A stretch of DNA of 64,000 nucleotides from Blastomussa wellsi (GCA_947652115.1 OX393568.1:23879463-23943462); one strand, 5' to 3'. Counted from the first letter of the stretch, positions 11,956 to 25,066 are shown. Numbers and translations: made by a program. Notes: generated by a model from the letters alone, not told the origin.

Positions 11956-12340
11956 GGATTCCGCAACTTTTTTCCCACAAAATAGAGCTTTAAAGTTCCC
12001 GCGTCGGCCACGCCCAATGAAGATGACCGCGAGTTGCTTCTAAAAAAAAGTCCTGGTTCTAGAACAGGTCATGACGTCAAGTCAGGAATCGTCAAATTAT
12101 CCTGTCAGTTCATTTCACTGTTAATTCCGAAATATGATCAATTGTAACGGATTTCATCCGAATAATATGTCTGATAGATGTGTTGTTGTAAGGTGTTCAA
12201 ATTCTGCTCACTCAAAGAAAGGAATTGCCTGAAGTGACGTCATTCTTCGCCAATCTTCGATCACGCGGTCAACTTCATTGGGCTTTGGCCAAGACGGGAA
12301 ATTTAAAGCTTGATTTTAGGGTGAAAAGTGACGGAATCGA
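11956..12340. mobile_element. Foldback MITE family M1, copy 1
   Basis: Imperfect terminal inverted repeats of about 75-80 bases. The left starts GGATTCCGCAACTTTTTTCC and runs through GGCCACGCCCAATGAAGATG; the right end complements it through CAACTTCATTGGGCTTTGGCC to ACGGAATCG. A full-length inverted copy lies at 47094-47467, so both boundaries are supported by comparison. Confidence 0.8.
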
Positions 12341-12350
12341 AAAGATAAAT

Positions 12351-12632
12351 TTCTAATGTGTTCTTTCATTGTGCCAAATTTGAAGTCAGCAATCATCAGC
12401 TAATAACTTTTATGAACAAAACATCTGAGATATTGATGCCTGTAAACTGTTTTGAACGTATTGTTTTGAGCTTCTCAAAGTTGCTTTAAAACACCAAGCA
12501 CCAACCAAACACCAAGCTCAGAAGATTGAAAGACTGAATTTTACATATGATTCAAGTAAGTTCTAATGTGTTCTTTCATTGTGCCAAATTTGAAGTCAGC
12601 AATCATCAGCTAATAACTTTTATGAACAAAAC
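12351..12632 (+). repeat. Local 210-base duplication next to MITE M1
   Basis: A 72-base block starting TTCTAATGTGTTCTTTC at 12351 recurs almost perfectly at 12561-12632, an offset of 210 bases. Between the copies lies the second copy (12421-12500) of the repeat first seen at 11199. Confidence 0.85.
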
Positions 12633-14112
12633 AATTTTAAGCTACATCATGACATAAGAATACAGCTACATAAGCTGCATAGTTTCCTTTAGACCTCCTC
12701 GCCATTGTTAGCTTTATTTTTACTAACTTTTTTGTTTTCTTTTGCTTATGTAATTTGTGGTGTGGCAAAATAAATACAAAAATCAATACAAACCGTGTTT
12801 AACTAAACAGCTTTTAAACGTGTTTAAGCTTTGGTGTGAATTGGATATTATTCAGGTGGTAGCTCTACTCTAAATTGCTTCTTTCAAATCTTTGCTTTTT
12901 AAAATCGTTCGATTAAGACATCACGCGCAAATCCTTGGAGGGTCGATTAAATTAAACTAGGAAACCAAACTTTTCTTTTTATCACAGTGTCAATTTAAAC
13001 AGCCTTTTTAAATAATGATGATAATGATGATGACGATGATGATGATGATGATGATGATGATGATAAACCCTACTAAAGGATGCCAAGATGAGATTCTCGT
13101 AGTCACATCTGGGGCAATATTAGGGGGATCGGTTAATGATTAAATTAATTTACTTATCTTTTGACATGCGGATACATAAAACACTTAAACGTTGTCTGTT
13201 GATAATGTTCATAACCGCCGTTTGCTTTCTTTTTCTTCTAAAGATGAAACACTTACTTTAATTTATTGATTTTCCTTCCACCCGAAACACTTAGTCGAAT
13301 AGGGGATTGTGGTTTCTGGGAGGGGTTACAAAAGGACCTTCTTTTTACTATTGCCAAACATCGATCTAGTGTTAAAACATTAAATGCGTGTTTTCATCGC
13401 TTCGTAACGCTGCTGAAAGTCTCGAAGATTTTTTTGTGTCCACTAGCTGTTGTCTATGACTGAGTCCTGTCTACCTCATTCCTGTGGTCCACAACATCTT
13501 AAGCGTATGTTAAAATATCCACCAAATTCCACAACATGTATTGTGAGGCACTGCGTAGCGTACTGAAGGGATCATAAAGGCATATTAAAAGACAGGTATG
13601 GCCCGGTCAAAGTCATAAATGAAATCATTTGTGTATTTTACTTTGAGACTTTATTGTTATTATTATGCAATTACTTTTAAATTAATATTGCATCGAATAG
13701 TTACTGGATCTCTTGGGGGAGTTACTTTGCAAGTTTGATGATATTTAACCATCATAATAATTTACTGATTGATTGATTGATGTTCGCTGTGTTCACCTTT
13801 TGGCACCTCAACCTGCCACTCTAGAATGTTAACTAATATCTTAACCGTTCAACTGGACTGTAAACTAGGCTAAGTAAAAACAGAAATTATTGTGATTATG
13901 ACAAAAAATTATATTGTAAAAGAAGAGACCTGCAACTAAACATGAATTTGTTAAACAGCTCTGCTTAAACCGAGAGCGCTAGAGATGGAGTGAGGTGGTC
14001 TATCTCAAGGAAATATACTAGTCAATACACATGACAGTTATGAATGCGGCAGAACGGGGATATAAAGTTATATAGTTTTATTCTAGCTTTCTTGATTGCC
14101 CGCAATATTAGA
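12633..14112. other. Non-coding; includes the 3' flank of gene A3
   Basis: No gene seen. A (GAT)n microsatellite lies at 13015-13064. The last 350 bases resemble the DNA downstream of A4 (24520-24830), sharing GAGACCTGCAACTAAAC and CAATACACATAACAGTT-like blocks, so the A3/A4 duplication reaches past the coding region. Confidence 0.5.
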
Positions 14113-15153
14113 TTACATTAGACTGCTCATAAAGGCTGACATGGTGTCCTCTAGGGCAATAAAGGGCTCCTTTTGAAGCTCTTTACAATCTTGCTGGTGG
14201 TGTCTTTCACTCTCGTCTAATCCAGTTAAGTCCACAGTTTCAGTACACCTGGTGGAAATGGCTGGCAGAGAGTGCGACTTCGAAGCAAAAGAACGACTCT
14301 GCCCAAGGCTGCCTGGCGTGAAGCGCCTTTCAGCATCGCTTGCAGACTTATTTGGCCTCTTTCTCTGTCTCTTACTAGAGACAGTTGGCCTTTCATTGTT
14401 TCTCCGGGGTCGCTTGGATTGAGGTTGTGTGGCGTCTTCCATATCGTTTAGGGTGTTGTTAAGGAGACGAACAAAGACAGATTCCAAATGATCTGATCTT
14501 GGTTTTGACAGCAACTCACAAAGCCTTCTTATGGATGTGATTAAACCTCGTGAGGAGTTTTGAAGACTTTCAACGAGACCCGCGTTAAAGCCCTGAAATG
14601 TATTGCACGAATGTGAGCCACTGGGCAGCTGATAGAAGCTATTAAGTTTGTAAATGTGGGTCACCGAATCAGTTAATGGCGTTGTCAAGGGCGCGTTCAA
14701 GTTCAGACCAGACTCAAAAGGATCCATTTCATCAAGGACATCAAAGACATCATCTAGACTTGGTGCGTTATCCAAACTGGCGTAAAATAGATCTGAGTCA
14801 AGGCTCTCAGAAGACAGCTTTCTTTCAATTACGTCTGACACGCTTGCCAGGTCAGAAGAAGCCGGTGATCGCCATGGTCCGTCAAAAAGCATGTTAACTG
14901 AATCTATACCTGTAGGTATCTCCACCTCGGACTGACTAGATATTGGAGTCGAGGTAATGCCCTTTTCTTCAACATGCGAGTGTTGGTTTGTGGAAAGGTT
15001 ACTATCAACTAAACTTACGGAGGCCTCTGAAGGCGGTGCTTTTTGGATATCTTGTTGAGAGCCCTCAGTTTGATTTTCACATTGACCTTTACTCAAAGCA
15101 GAACTGGAATTCAGTCTTGTTTTATGGATTTGACGATGTTGTTCTGGCTTCAT
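14113..15153 (-). CDS. Acidic family member A3, intact coding exon
   Basis: 346 residues from the ATG at 15153. The frame can be extended upstream, but that adds an Ile/Phe-rich run that is intron: a minus-strand acceptor (pyrimidine tract then CAAAG) lies at 15164-15168, ten bases before the ATG. Features: Ser-rich acidic N-terminal third with MLFDGPWRSP; SLDDVFDVLDEMDPF near residues 131-145; helical block LCELLSKPRSDH and VRLLNNTLNDMEDA near 200-245; basic KRPRRNN and KRQRKRPNK runs that look like a bipartite nuclear signal; VDLTGL, a possible SUMO-interacting motif; C-terminus with PFIALEDTMSAF. Closest to A4, which shares its orientation. Function unrecognised; a nuclear cofactor role is inference. 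Confidence 0.75.
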   Translation of the reverse strand: MKPEQHRQIHKTRLNSSSALSKGQCENQTEGSQQDIQKAPPSEASVSLVDSNLSTNQHSHVEEKGITSTPISSQSEVEIPTGIDSVNMLFDGPWRSPASSDLASVSDVIERKLSSESLDSDLFYASLDNAPSLDDVFDVLDEMDPFESGLNLNAPLTTPLTDSVTHIYKLNSFYQLPSGSHSCNTFQGFNAGLVESLQNSSRGLITSIRRLCELLSKPRSDHLESVFVRLLNNTLNDMEDATQPQSKRPRRNNERPTVSSKRQRKRPNKSASDAERRFTPGSLGQSRSFASKSHSLPAISTRCTETVDLTGLDESERHHQQDCKELQKEPFIALEDTMSAFMSSLM

Positions 15154-15227
15154 TTCTGTCTCCCTTTGAAATAAAAACGAAAAAAAAAAGATTATTATAA
15201 CTGTTATTACCTCCATATTTATGTACA

Positions 15228-15361
<134 letters not shown>

Positions 15362-15621
15362 CAACCTTTATTGAGAAATAAAACTCGAATCTTACATGCA
15401 TCCATGTGGAACTTATTACAATATTTATTATATAAAGTAATAACACTAATAACAAAAATAACTTACTTACATAAAAGAGGTAAAAATTAGATAATTGATA
15501 ATAGAAGTTCAAAATTCTATAAAATTGCAAATCCCATGATACCGAGATATTAAAATCAACAATCGAATTATACTAATGACGGCTAAACCAGTGTCCATAA
15601 AACGCCCTAATAAGTAAAAAT

Positions 15622-15672
<51 letters not shown>
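15622..15672. repeat. (AAT)n microsatellite
   Basis: About 17 perfect units in the presumed A3 intron. Confidence 0.95.
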
Positions 15673-15980
15673 TACCCGGTCCTGAAATGGATGGAAAACA
15701 AGATTGGGGAGTAAGATTGGCACGTAACAGTCATTTCTGTGAAAAACAATCCCATTATCCTGATTATCCTTTAGACAATGTAACGCTTGGTTTATGATTT
15801 GCATCCGAGTAAAGCCAATATGTACAGATTACTTGATTTGGTCAGTGGATAGACACAATAGCAATTTTCAAACCACGACTCACTTCCTTCCTTCTTGGAT
15901 GACACATCACCTAATCTTCACTAAAGTCATTTCAGCATTAATTTTCAAAGAACTATGACCTATCTTTTGAGTCTAAGAAC

Positions 15981-15994
15981 TTTGTTTACGGAAA
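15981..15994 (-). promoter_or_regulatory. Forkhead-like motif upstream of gene A3
   Basis: TTTCCGTAAACAAA on the minus strand, identical over 14 bases to the motif upstream of A1 and A2. AAAAGATAGGTCAT follows about 15 bases downstream and resembles the AAAGGAGGTTAGAGGTCC block of A2. It lies about 820 bases upstream of the A3 exon. Confidence 0.45.
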
Positions 15995-18109
15995 CGGTTA
16001 GGCTTTTTAAAGGGACTATTAAAGCCAGTTGCATCTAATTAACTGCACGGTTTGTAAAAGTAGGCGACCACGTAAGGACGATAAATTAACAAATAAACAA
16101 TAAAAATGCCCGGGGGGCCGAGGGGGTGGGCGATCTTTAACAACATATGAGCTGTGTTTATGGAAAGTTGGCTCGATTGCTTAAGTTAAATGCAATTCGT
16201 ATGACTATGAATTAATTTCGATTTCCTATTGGTTCGCCATAGAGAACTCCATGCATCATTGTAGTGATAAAGGCACTAAATAGCTGGGTGTTCAGTGTTA
16301 CTATTCCACCTCCTGTGTGTGTTTTTGTATATTTCTTTATTATATAAACAGCAGTGAAATACCAGGTGAGCGTTCGCGCGAAAACATGATATCTTCACAT
16401 CTTCTCACTTCTGAAATATCTTCCAACACTCGAAGAGAAATTTCGTATCTCCGCACGGCCGCCATGTAATATTCCCTATATATTTCTCATCATCATCTTG
16501 AATAAATATTATGTTATGTTATGTTATGTGTGATCTTATTCATTATTTTCCGTGCTGACATGAATGACAAGCAGTGATAGATTTCGATCAACGCCGGGCT
16601 CTGTTTGGTTAAATTAGGTAAGTTAAAGAACGATTCCGAAAATAACAGAGAATAAAAGTGTTGAACAGGGTTATGGCAACGAATTTGAAGCATAAAACCG
16701 GCTGATGTTAAATGTACGAAAATTTGTCACTTTTTGTTAGTTTGCACCTTGCTCCGGCTTGGAAAGCTGCAGCTCGATTGAAAGCTATTGAAAACAAAGG
16801 CCCGCAACATTGAAACGACGCATATCCGTCAGTTAAAGGATCCACGTCACGATATTTTGAGTTATTTTTTGCAACAAACCAAATTACCCTCGAAACGTAC
16901 GAAACCTAAACCCAATAGTTTACTAAGGAGGAAAAACACCAAAGAGTTGATACTAAACCAAAAAGGAACAAGGATGGTTAAGGATGGAGAAGATTGAGAC
17001 GGATTACAAATGACGATTTTGAAAAATTTTGGCTAAATTTTTCAAAAGGCACAAGCCGTTATGTAGCTCCTTTAACTTCTCTTGGTGTGGACATTAGAAT
17101 CAATGCTTTGTTTCTTTCTTCCGAGTTAATACACTGAAAATATCCTAATTCCAAAATAAGATGCATTCACTGTCTAAAAACAAAAATTATTACGCACGGA
17201 AACAATAAATTGGAGCTGAATGTTATGCTCTACTGTCCATGAATGCACCTGCACCTCATTGCAGGCAGTTTTAAAACTGGGTTGTTATTCAAAATGTTAC
17301 AAACAATTACTGAACGCGTTTCATTGAAAAAAAAGATCGGACATCTCTTTGTAGCATTTCTATATCGAACATAAGTTCAAAACGACGTGGATTCCTTGAA
17401 TTGAAAATTTGGAAAGCCGTTACCGACACAGTCGGAGTGTTTTCAGGGATTTTACTGAGTTGTTATTTTTCTCTCTGCGAGCGTAGCATGTCTCTTTAAT
17501 TTGCAAAGGCTTTAAGATCAGATATACGCAATATAACGGGCGGTCTGCCTTGGAGGAACCTCTGGCCTGTCGTAGACCACCTCACTGTATAAGTTTTAAA
17601 TCTTTTTCAGTGAAAGCTGAATAATAAATGAAATAAATAACAATATAGCTTTCACATCCTTATTTCAAGCGCTCGATGTGCGCCCAAAACCAAAAGTTTA
17701 GCCCAAGTTCAGTTTTTTTGTTGAAATAGAATATCGGCTCGTGTTTCTCCCTTCGCTTCTTTCATGCTCTAGCTTCCTCTGTGCTTTACAACAGAGAGTC
17801 GAGGCTCCTTTGTCTGTTAATTAAGAGTGCTCGCGCTTGTCTCTGTACTTCAGAGATAATACAGGTACCTACTCCACCCTCCCCAGGGATAAACGCCTTG
17901 TATCCATGACAACATGTATGGCAAGGTTATCGAAATAACGAGATCATTCTAAAGTTCTATTTACACAGACGTAAGCAATTTACAAAAGCAGGTTTTTTTA
18001 TTAGAAGAAGTTATGTTTTCAAGTCGCTTCAGAATTTAGAAGGAACTGACTGGGATGATCACATGCAATAATCTTTGGACCTGCGAAAGAAGGTTATCTT
18101 TAAGACTAG

Positions 18110-18141
<32 letters not shown>

Positions 18142-18163
18142 ACGTCGGTGGGAAGTATAACAA
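15995..18163. other. Non-coding; holds a partial copy of module R
   Basis: No gene recognised. 16325-16490 (ending in TTATG repeats at 16508-16528) looks like a dispersed repeat. About 17080-17500 resembles 20700-21250, sharing TTCCGAGTTAATACA, AATATCCTAAT and a TTTTTCTCTC-GAGTGTAG-like block, and is a diverged partial copy of module R. Confidence 0.45.
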
Positions 18164-18280
18164 TATAATTTGGTTTTATCAACTGGGTTGATAATGTCAA
18201 TTGGCCACCGTAAAGAGATTCGAGAGCGGGATACAGTGGCCAATTCACATTATCAACCCAGTTGATAAAACCAAATTATA
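18164..18280. mobile_element. Foldback MITE, near-perfect hairpin
   Basis: The left arm TATAATTTGGTTTTATCAAC continues into TGGGTTGATAATGTCAATTGG. The right arm is its complement with about one mismatch in 45 bases. Loop of about 25 bases, total 117 bases. The near identity of the arms suggests a young insertion. Confidence 0.9.
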
Positions 18281-20329
18281 TCTTTAACACTGCTGCCAGC
18301 CACGTGAATTGCGCGATCTAGAAGCTAGCAGCAAATAAATCAATTCTTTTACTCATCAATCAATATCTGGTAGCGAAAGCTTGGGTCTCTCTTTTATATT
18401 TTACGATAGAAGTCTGTCCAACTAACAACGACAAAGTTGCCTTGATCTTCATGTCGTAGTGCTTCGTCTTGGACGTTTAAAATAAAGACTTGACACTCGC
18501 GGAACCGTGGACGAGATCAACCGGAATCACGAAGTCCATGCATAAAACACAAATGGATAAAAATTCATGTTTATAGAAGAAGCTTTATATAAAGAATAAA
18601 CTGGATTTTCAACAATAAATTCCCCGGCATTCCGCGATCAGATAGGTGCTTCTTTTTACATATACAGCAACAAAATGCAATAATGGGGAACTTTTTAGAC
18701 TTATAACTCCGTTAACTAGCTAGTATACCTATTTGCCGATCGACACTTGAAACAAAAATAATTGTGTATCTAATCGTTGATCATTTTCATTACTCCTTCT
18801 TTGTGTTTGGTTTGGCCACCCTTATTTGCCATTAGGCAGTTATCGCAGTTAAAACCAATTTCACCGTTTACATCTTCTTATATGCTTCTGTTTATATGCC
18901 ATACCCTGCACGGGCTGCGTCGCAAGACCTTCTTTAATCCTGAGTAATTATGCATGTCGCTAACACCATTTTTTATGTATATTTTCTTTTTATTTCTATA
19001 GAATTGCGATGCTATTAAAAATATTTTTCTTATAGATGCCTTATTTCTCCGGCTTGTTAGAGCTCGGTTTGATAGCGATAACTGTTTGTTAAGAGGAAAA
19101 TGGCGTCGAGAACCGATATATAAGGGTGGCCCTGCTCGTTGATAGTCGATTTAGCACGTAAGCTCAGTGAAATAGTTTTTCTACATTCATATACTGTGCT
19201 GATGTAATTATAATATTTTCATCTGAATTAAAGGTGGAGAACTTCCATTTTTGACAAATGTTGTAAAGGTTCTAGCGACTGAGGGACTCAAAACCTTTTT
19301 AAAATTTCGCTGTACGTTTGTAGCCCACATAGTTTTAGGCTTTGTACACAGTTGTGTTTCAGTATAAGGGTGACCAAAATACTATTTCGCTCTGCAATCC
19401 AACATGCGTAGAACATCCCATTACAGACGGGTTCTGTGCAACATGCTAGCTTTCCATTGAGCATTATTCGAGCATTTCAGCGGCATTTTCTCGGAAAATT
19501 AATTTTTCAGAGAAAATAAAAATAGAAATATATTTTCAAGAGAAAATGAAGACTTTAAAAATCGAAATTGAAACGGTCCCCCAATACAACCGTCGAGCGG
19601 AGACTGGAGAAAAGTCAACGGTTTTAGAGCCTGAGGTACCCGTGTTTTTGCTATCCTTTTATACCACTTCTATGTTTTTGCTAACTTTAAATCTCTGTTC
19701 TTTTTGCTAATTTTAAATCTTTAACTTTTTGGGGGCAGACCGAGCATTTAGTGCAGTGGAAAATGGAGCATTTACCTGGGGAAACGAAGAAAAATATACA
19801 AAAGTCTGCCCAGTTAAGGCACAGCCATACAGAGTAAATAGTTCCCTTAGATAAATAGTCATTGATTATGAAAAATGTTACATTGTGAAAAGATATTAAT
19901 CTCTAGGGACAGTTTGTCATGATAAAGAAATCTTGTTGGTAAATAAGTGCTACGTACAGTCAAAGAAAATTTCGACAATGCAAACTTAAACATTTCGTTT
20001 GGTATTGTTGTGTATGAATATTTTGTATCTCAAAAACCAGGAAAACCTTTAAGTATCAAATTACAATTACTTTCTACGAAAGGATTTTATGGTCATAACG
20101 GTTCTCAATATGTCGACTGTTATATAACTTGCGGCTCTTTAAATTCAAAATTAAAATTTGGCCCCTTTAGGTGACATTTTGATGTACAAATAATAAGTGG
20201 CGAACAGGAACCGCGACAAAACCCCGATATTTTCATCGATGAAAATATTAATAAAAACACACGTGTAGAAATTTTTCATAACAAAATCTAAAGGGTTATT
20301 AAATTTTATATTTTAAATAGAATATTGAA
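18281..20329. other. No recognised gene; one TATA-like sequence
   Basis: No coding region is supported. GATATATAAGG at 19116-19126, followed about 65 bases later by ACGTAAGC, has the look of a core promoter plus short first exon on the plus strand, but no downstream exon could be linked to it. Confidence 0.35.
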
Positions 20330-23030
20330 ATTTGAACCAACCTGAAGTCACGCGACAAAGATCAGGTCAAAAATGATACAAGCCAGTTGGAGGTTTGGAA
20401 GATGTCAACTGTTGGGCTTTAAACACCTGACTGAAAGACGACAAACTTTATATCAAAAAGCAAGTTATTCAGTATCAATAGCGAATGTTCGAGGCCCATG
20501 ACGATGTAAGTATCTTAAGTGTGTGCTCTATAAGACTCTTGGCCCCGCCCAAACACCTCGCATAGGTTTATTTGAAACAATTTTTGTAATCATTTCTATA
20601 GTTATGTATATAATTTCCGAGTTTACCGTTATTTGCTTCCGGATTGAAACACTTGTTCAATAGAAAATGACGCATTTCCGTAAGTTAACTGCTCTTTGTG
20701 TTAACCTCAGGGTCAGTGCTTTGTTCCTTGTTTCCGAGTTAATACAAAAATATCCTAATGACAAAATGATTTTTTTTGCTGTCTCAAAACATGGATTTTA
20801 CCTTTCTTTAAAGAAACGAACCGATTCTCTGCCTGATCCACGCAAAGCAAAGTTTTAGCATTTGTTTTCAACTGGTTGTGCTTTCTCCGAAAGTTAAGGG
20901 AATTTAACAATTTATTGTTTCAGAAGATAATAATAATGATAATAATAATAATATCGACAGCAGGTTGGTGCATTTACAACTTTGATTCCTTAGTAATCAC
21001 ACATATAAGCCAACTTGATTCACCCACTAAACCGTATGCAGACGAAAAAGAAAAACAAAAACTTCTGCACACAGGCTGTACGAGGTAACCGCGTAGAAAA
21101 TTAAAGTTTGAATTCAAGGTATCGTTTATTACTAACACGCATGTTTTGTGGAATCAAAACTCAGCTAGTTCAACAGGTGCAAACACGCAAGCAGTTTCCG
21201 GTGTTTTTTTCTCTCCGAGTGTAGTATGTCATTTAAATTAGTTTGTTATGATTTTCATCTTCGAAGGTCTAAAGTTTCTCTACCGGTCAAAAGAACGGAG
21301 CTTTGCACAATATTATCAACAGGAAACACCCACGCCATGTAATTCTCTTTTGGGGTATAAATTCGCTTGAAAGCCGCAAGCGCTGCTTATAAAAAAACAA
21401 AACAAAAGCAAAGTTTATAATTATTAAAAATATCTTTATGTTTTCCAAATTTAACCAAGTTCAACAGCTCTCAGAAAGCTTCTATGTGCTTCAGTTCTTA
21501 CCTCCACCGACACAGGACGCCCACGCCTAACGGTTGTTAGAACTCCAACTCCGCACCAATCACGACCCAATATCATAACTACCTTGCAGTTACCGAGCCA
21601 CTCACTTTACTTGTTAACTAATCTGAGTTAATTTGCGTACACTTCACGATTCACTGAATAAACTTCTCGAAACAAGAACCATAATTCCCTGATTTGTGTG
21701 TGAGTGCTTTCAACTCATCTGACATAAAACAAAACCAACAGATATTTCCGCCGTTTAGTTCTTCTGACCCTACATGCGCCGTTTCCTAGTCAGAGTAGTT
21801 TGTAATCGAAGAGCGTGTTCACTGCAGTTACGCTTTACTCTATGTAGTTTAATTTGTTATTTAAATGTGTGAGAGGCAAATTAGCGCTGAAAAGTTAAAG
21901 TTCACGAACTCATAGAGTGTAACTATGTGCTTTAGAACGAATACTGTTGCAATTGCTCCCACGCCGAATGGCGCTTCAGGCTCCTGTAAGCATGCCAGCG
22001 CATTGCCTTAAACACGTCACATAACGGAGAAGTGAGCTCATATGCTACTGATGAAACCATAATAACTCCTAACGATGTTGGTTCTGAGAATTTGATGGTT
22101 CATCAAATCAACATTTCTTTTTCTGTTGCCACCCGATTAATCAATAATTTGGCCAACAATATTGTACACAAAAATGTTTTGAATATTACTTATGGTGCTA
22201 TCAGTGCGATTTTCACCGTTGTGTGTTCATGATAATAATATTTCGTTGCTTTTACAACTCTTTTTGGTTCAGTAATTTGGAATATTGACTCAGTTACAAT
22301 CTGTCTGCTCGCACGTCAGTTTTAAGTTTTTTTGGCAGAATTTATAGACCACCAATATTGAAACAGAACATTGTAAGTGGCATACAGTTATGGGGCGTTA
22401 GTTGCTGATTTAATTTGACATGTAACAATGCAAAGTCATTTTTCGATGGTCATCTGCGAGAGGCTCGCTGACGTAAAGAATACATAATAATCTCTACACA
22501 GCTGATTGCTGAAATGTTCGGATTTGTTCGGAAGTATTTGGTCATTGTTCGGGTTCACCGTAAGATACTCGCTGACAAAAGAAATACAAAATAAGTCCGT
22601 CACAGTTTGTCAGTTTAGTGTTCGGAATTGTTCGGAAGTGCTCGGTCATTGTGGGTTATCTGTAAGAGACTCCCTGACGTAAGGAAAATAAAACAATTCC
22701 TTCAGAGCTTAAGCTCATCTGTTAGTTCTTCTGAATGGTACGGAAGTACTTGGTAATTGTGCGTCTAGTCAGTAAGAAAAGGTCCGCTTCGCCCACGCCA
22801 GGAACAAGAAATAACAAAGTCACTTCATTGTTCGGAAGATGTCGGCAATCGTCGGTAATCTTCGAGAACACATCGTTGTTTCTAGACGATTATTTGTCAG
22901 TTATTCCCTTGCTAGGCCTTCAAATAGAAACGTCACGCTACATAAGCAGGACATGCTGCTCACACGCGATGACAACTTACCAGTGAAATCCATCTTCTCC
23001 CCCATGGACAAATAATAAAAAATATCACTC
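20330..23030 (+). repeat. Module R, copy 1 (segmental duplication)
   Basis: About 2.7 kb that aligns in the same order and orientation with 28830-32460. Shared blocks: TATCAATAGCGAATGTTCGAG (20478 and 28978), the TTCCGAGTTA region (20730 and 29198), AACAGGAAACAACC-like (21320 and 30090), CGTGTTCACTGCAG (21810 and 30880), TTTAGAACGAATACTGTTG (21931 and 31001), and GCCCACGCCAGGAACAAGAAATAACA (22790 and 32268). No long open frame is conserved between copies, so it is probably non-coding. Confidence 0.75.
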
Positions 23031-23220
23031 ATTTCAATGCTCTCTTGTCCAGATCCCCATTCGGGCCCATTTTTTAAAGTAAATCACAGATGAGATCGTC
23101 GTGTCATAGTATGAGTTGTTGTGATTACAAAGTTTAAATCCGGGAACTCATTCTATTTTTAATTATATATACGGATCTCCCTCCCCCGATTCAAGATTAA
23201 ACAGAACTTTGACTCAAAAA

Positions 23221-23302
23221 CGGTTTTCCAATAATAATAATAATAATATAATAATGATAATGATAATAATAATGATAATAATAATATATAAAATAATAAT
23301 AA

Positions 23303-23371
<69 letters not shown>
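23221..23371. repeat. (AAT)n microsatellite, compound
   Basis: Interrupted AAT/ATG units, then about 21 perfect AAT units. Confidence 0.95.
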
Positions 23372-23373
<2 letters not shown>

Positions 23374-23467
23374 CACTGTGTAACAACTTACCTGCCATTT
23401 TTCCGTTTCAGTTATATTTTTCGCTGCATTAAGGTGGTAGTTCGATGTCGAAGTCAGTTGCGAAGTT

Positions 23468-23698
23468 GCCCTCCTTGTCTTCAGATCGGAGTACGAGTAC
23501 GAGATTGAGTACGAGTACAACTTTTCAAACTAAGTTCTCGTGCCTATGCTTTCACATTTTACAGCAATCTTGCACCGACAGTCTTCTTTTCAACTGCTTA
23601 GCAACTGGAAAGAGTTAGGCTTCTGGGACAGTAACTGGATTAAAATTCGAAAGGCGTACTCGTACTCAATCTCGTACTCGTACTCCGATCTGAAGGTC
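23468..23698. repeat. Inverted repeat of a GAGTACGAGTACGAG unit
   Basis: The left arm, about 23468-23516 (TTCAGATCGGAGTACGAGTA onward), has its complement at about 23655-23694 (ending TACTCCGATCTGAA). The loop is about 140 bases. The arms are internally repetitive (GAGTAC). Likely a small foldback element. Confidence 0.7.
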
Positions 23699-24176
23699 CG
23701 TAATAATAATATTGTGTTGCCAGGTTCAAAAGCAACCAGTTATCAACAAAATTAAAGTATTGCACTGCTTAGAAAGCTAGTCGATGAACGAGCGACATTG
23801 CACACCACGCACACGTGCACGAAGTTGAGTTTTTGGGTCACAGTGACTCTCGCCTTCGTCACTAATTAAATTACATCATGACACATGTGCGAGTAAATAA
23901 CTTAAACTCATAGACCTGCTCTCCCACGCAATAAATTCCCGATAAAAAAACGCATAAAAACAAAATTATAATAAGACAATGTGAAAATATTTCTACTTCA
24001 TTTTATTACAAATACACAGCTATAAAAGCTGATTTTAGGAGGCTGAAATATTTACAATGGCAATGGCAATGAGTGAAGAACTCATTTGCAATGGGTTTGC
24101 GGGCTGTAACCACACAAACGGAGGATGGTAAACCTGTGATCACATCGCGGGAAATATAGCCCGGTTAATAACTAGC

Positions 24177-24390
24177 TCTTATTATCCTAGCTGCAGCTCC
24201 CCAGTTTCGAAAATTTTCTACATTTTTCGGGCAAAACGCTCAAGATTCGGGCAACAGCATTTGCAATTTTTTGGCGGCTGTATACCGGTCAGTTGATGCT
24301 CATATATTTGGAAATCGTGCAATTTGCTCGGGCATGGAGGTTACACTCCCCCCCCCCCCACCAAGCCCAAGGGTGCCCGCACGCTATGAT
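24177..24390. repeat. Dispersed repeat family with G/C homopolymer
   Basis: CTGCAGCTCCCC, then TTTTTCGGGCAAAACGCTCA, TATACCGGT, a CATGGAGGTTACA block and a run of 13 C, ending CCCGCACGC. The same blocks occur at 27755-27918 with 28685-28755, and parts recur near 30190 and 30500. Confidence 0.65.
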
Positions 24391-24829
24391 GAGGACATAT
24401 GAAACATGATTTATCTTCCTGCCGGGGGAAAGGTGCTTTGTGGCATCCTGGAATTGGAGGGGGGCAGCGTTCACTGTTCGAGTGTCCTCACTGTAACTCA
24501 CTGATTCCCAATTTACTGATTGATTGATTTGTCTTTTGTTTATTTTCTGTGTTCAACCTCTTCAGTGCATATGAGACCTGCAACTAAACTTGGATTTGTC
24601 AACAGCTTCACTTAAAACGAACTCGAGAGGGCGATGGAGATGGAGCCTAACTTGCTGAACCTGTGAGCCACATCAAGCACGAACTAATTATACTATTCAA
24701 TACACATAACAGTTGCGAATGAGGAAGAACGCAAGAAAATAAAACATAACGTAATCAAATCATTGCATACATTATTTGGTATGTATAGTTTTCAATTTAT
24801 CCTAGCTCTCTTGATTGACTGTCATATTA

Positions 24830-25066
24830 GGGTGCTTACCATTAGTTAGGTTTGCATGGCCGGCCTGAAACCAGCACATTATTTTTAATTTAAAAATGAA
24901 TAGGCCTTTCGTTGTGATTTTTCCCAAGTTTTTTACAAAATTTCATCAGACGAGAGTGTACAATTTAGAAATAGACTGATCTGGCAGAACAGTTCTGATA
25001 ATTAACGGGATTCTCTTCATGAATGGACTAGTCTAACCGGCCAGGTCTGTCAAATGGTAAGCGCCC
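24830..25066. mobile_element. PIF/Harbinger-like MITE at the stop codon of A4
   Basis: Terminal inverted repeats GGGTGCTTACCATTAG and, read inward from the right, GGGCGCTTACCATTTG, extending to GGCCGGCC/CTGGCCGG. The target duplication is TTA at 24827-24829 and 25067-25069. A3 lacks the insertion: its TAATCTAATATT 3' flank is continuous, which gives the empty site. A TTA (TWA) duplication and a GGG-starting end fit PIF/Harbinger-type elements. The right duplication is also the stop codon of A4. Confidence 0.8.

Noticed and set aside
15154..15216. N-terminal extension of A3 giving a hydrophobic, membrane-like start
   Set aside because: The Ile/Phe run is the polypyrimidine tract of an intron; a splice acceptor lies ten bases before the family-conserved ATG.
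23159..23520. Leu-, Tyr- and Ile-run open frames
   Set aside because: Again produced by an (AAT)n repeat and the adjoining inverted repeat.
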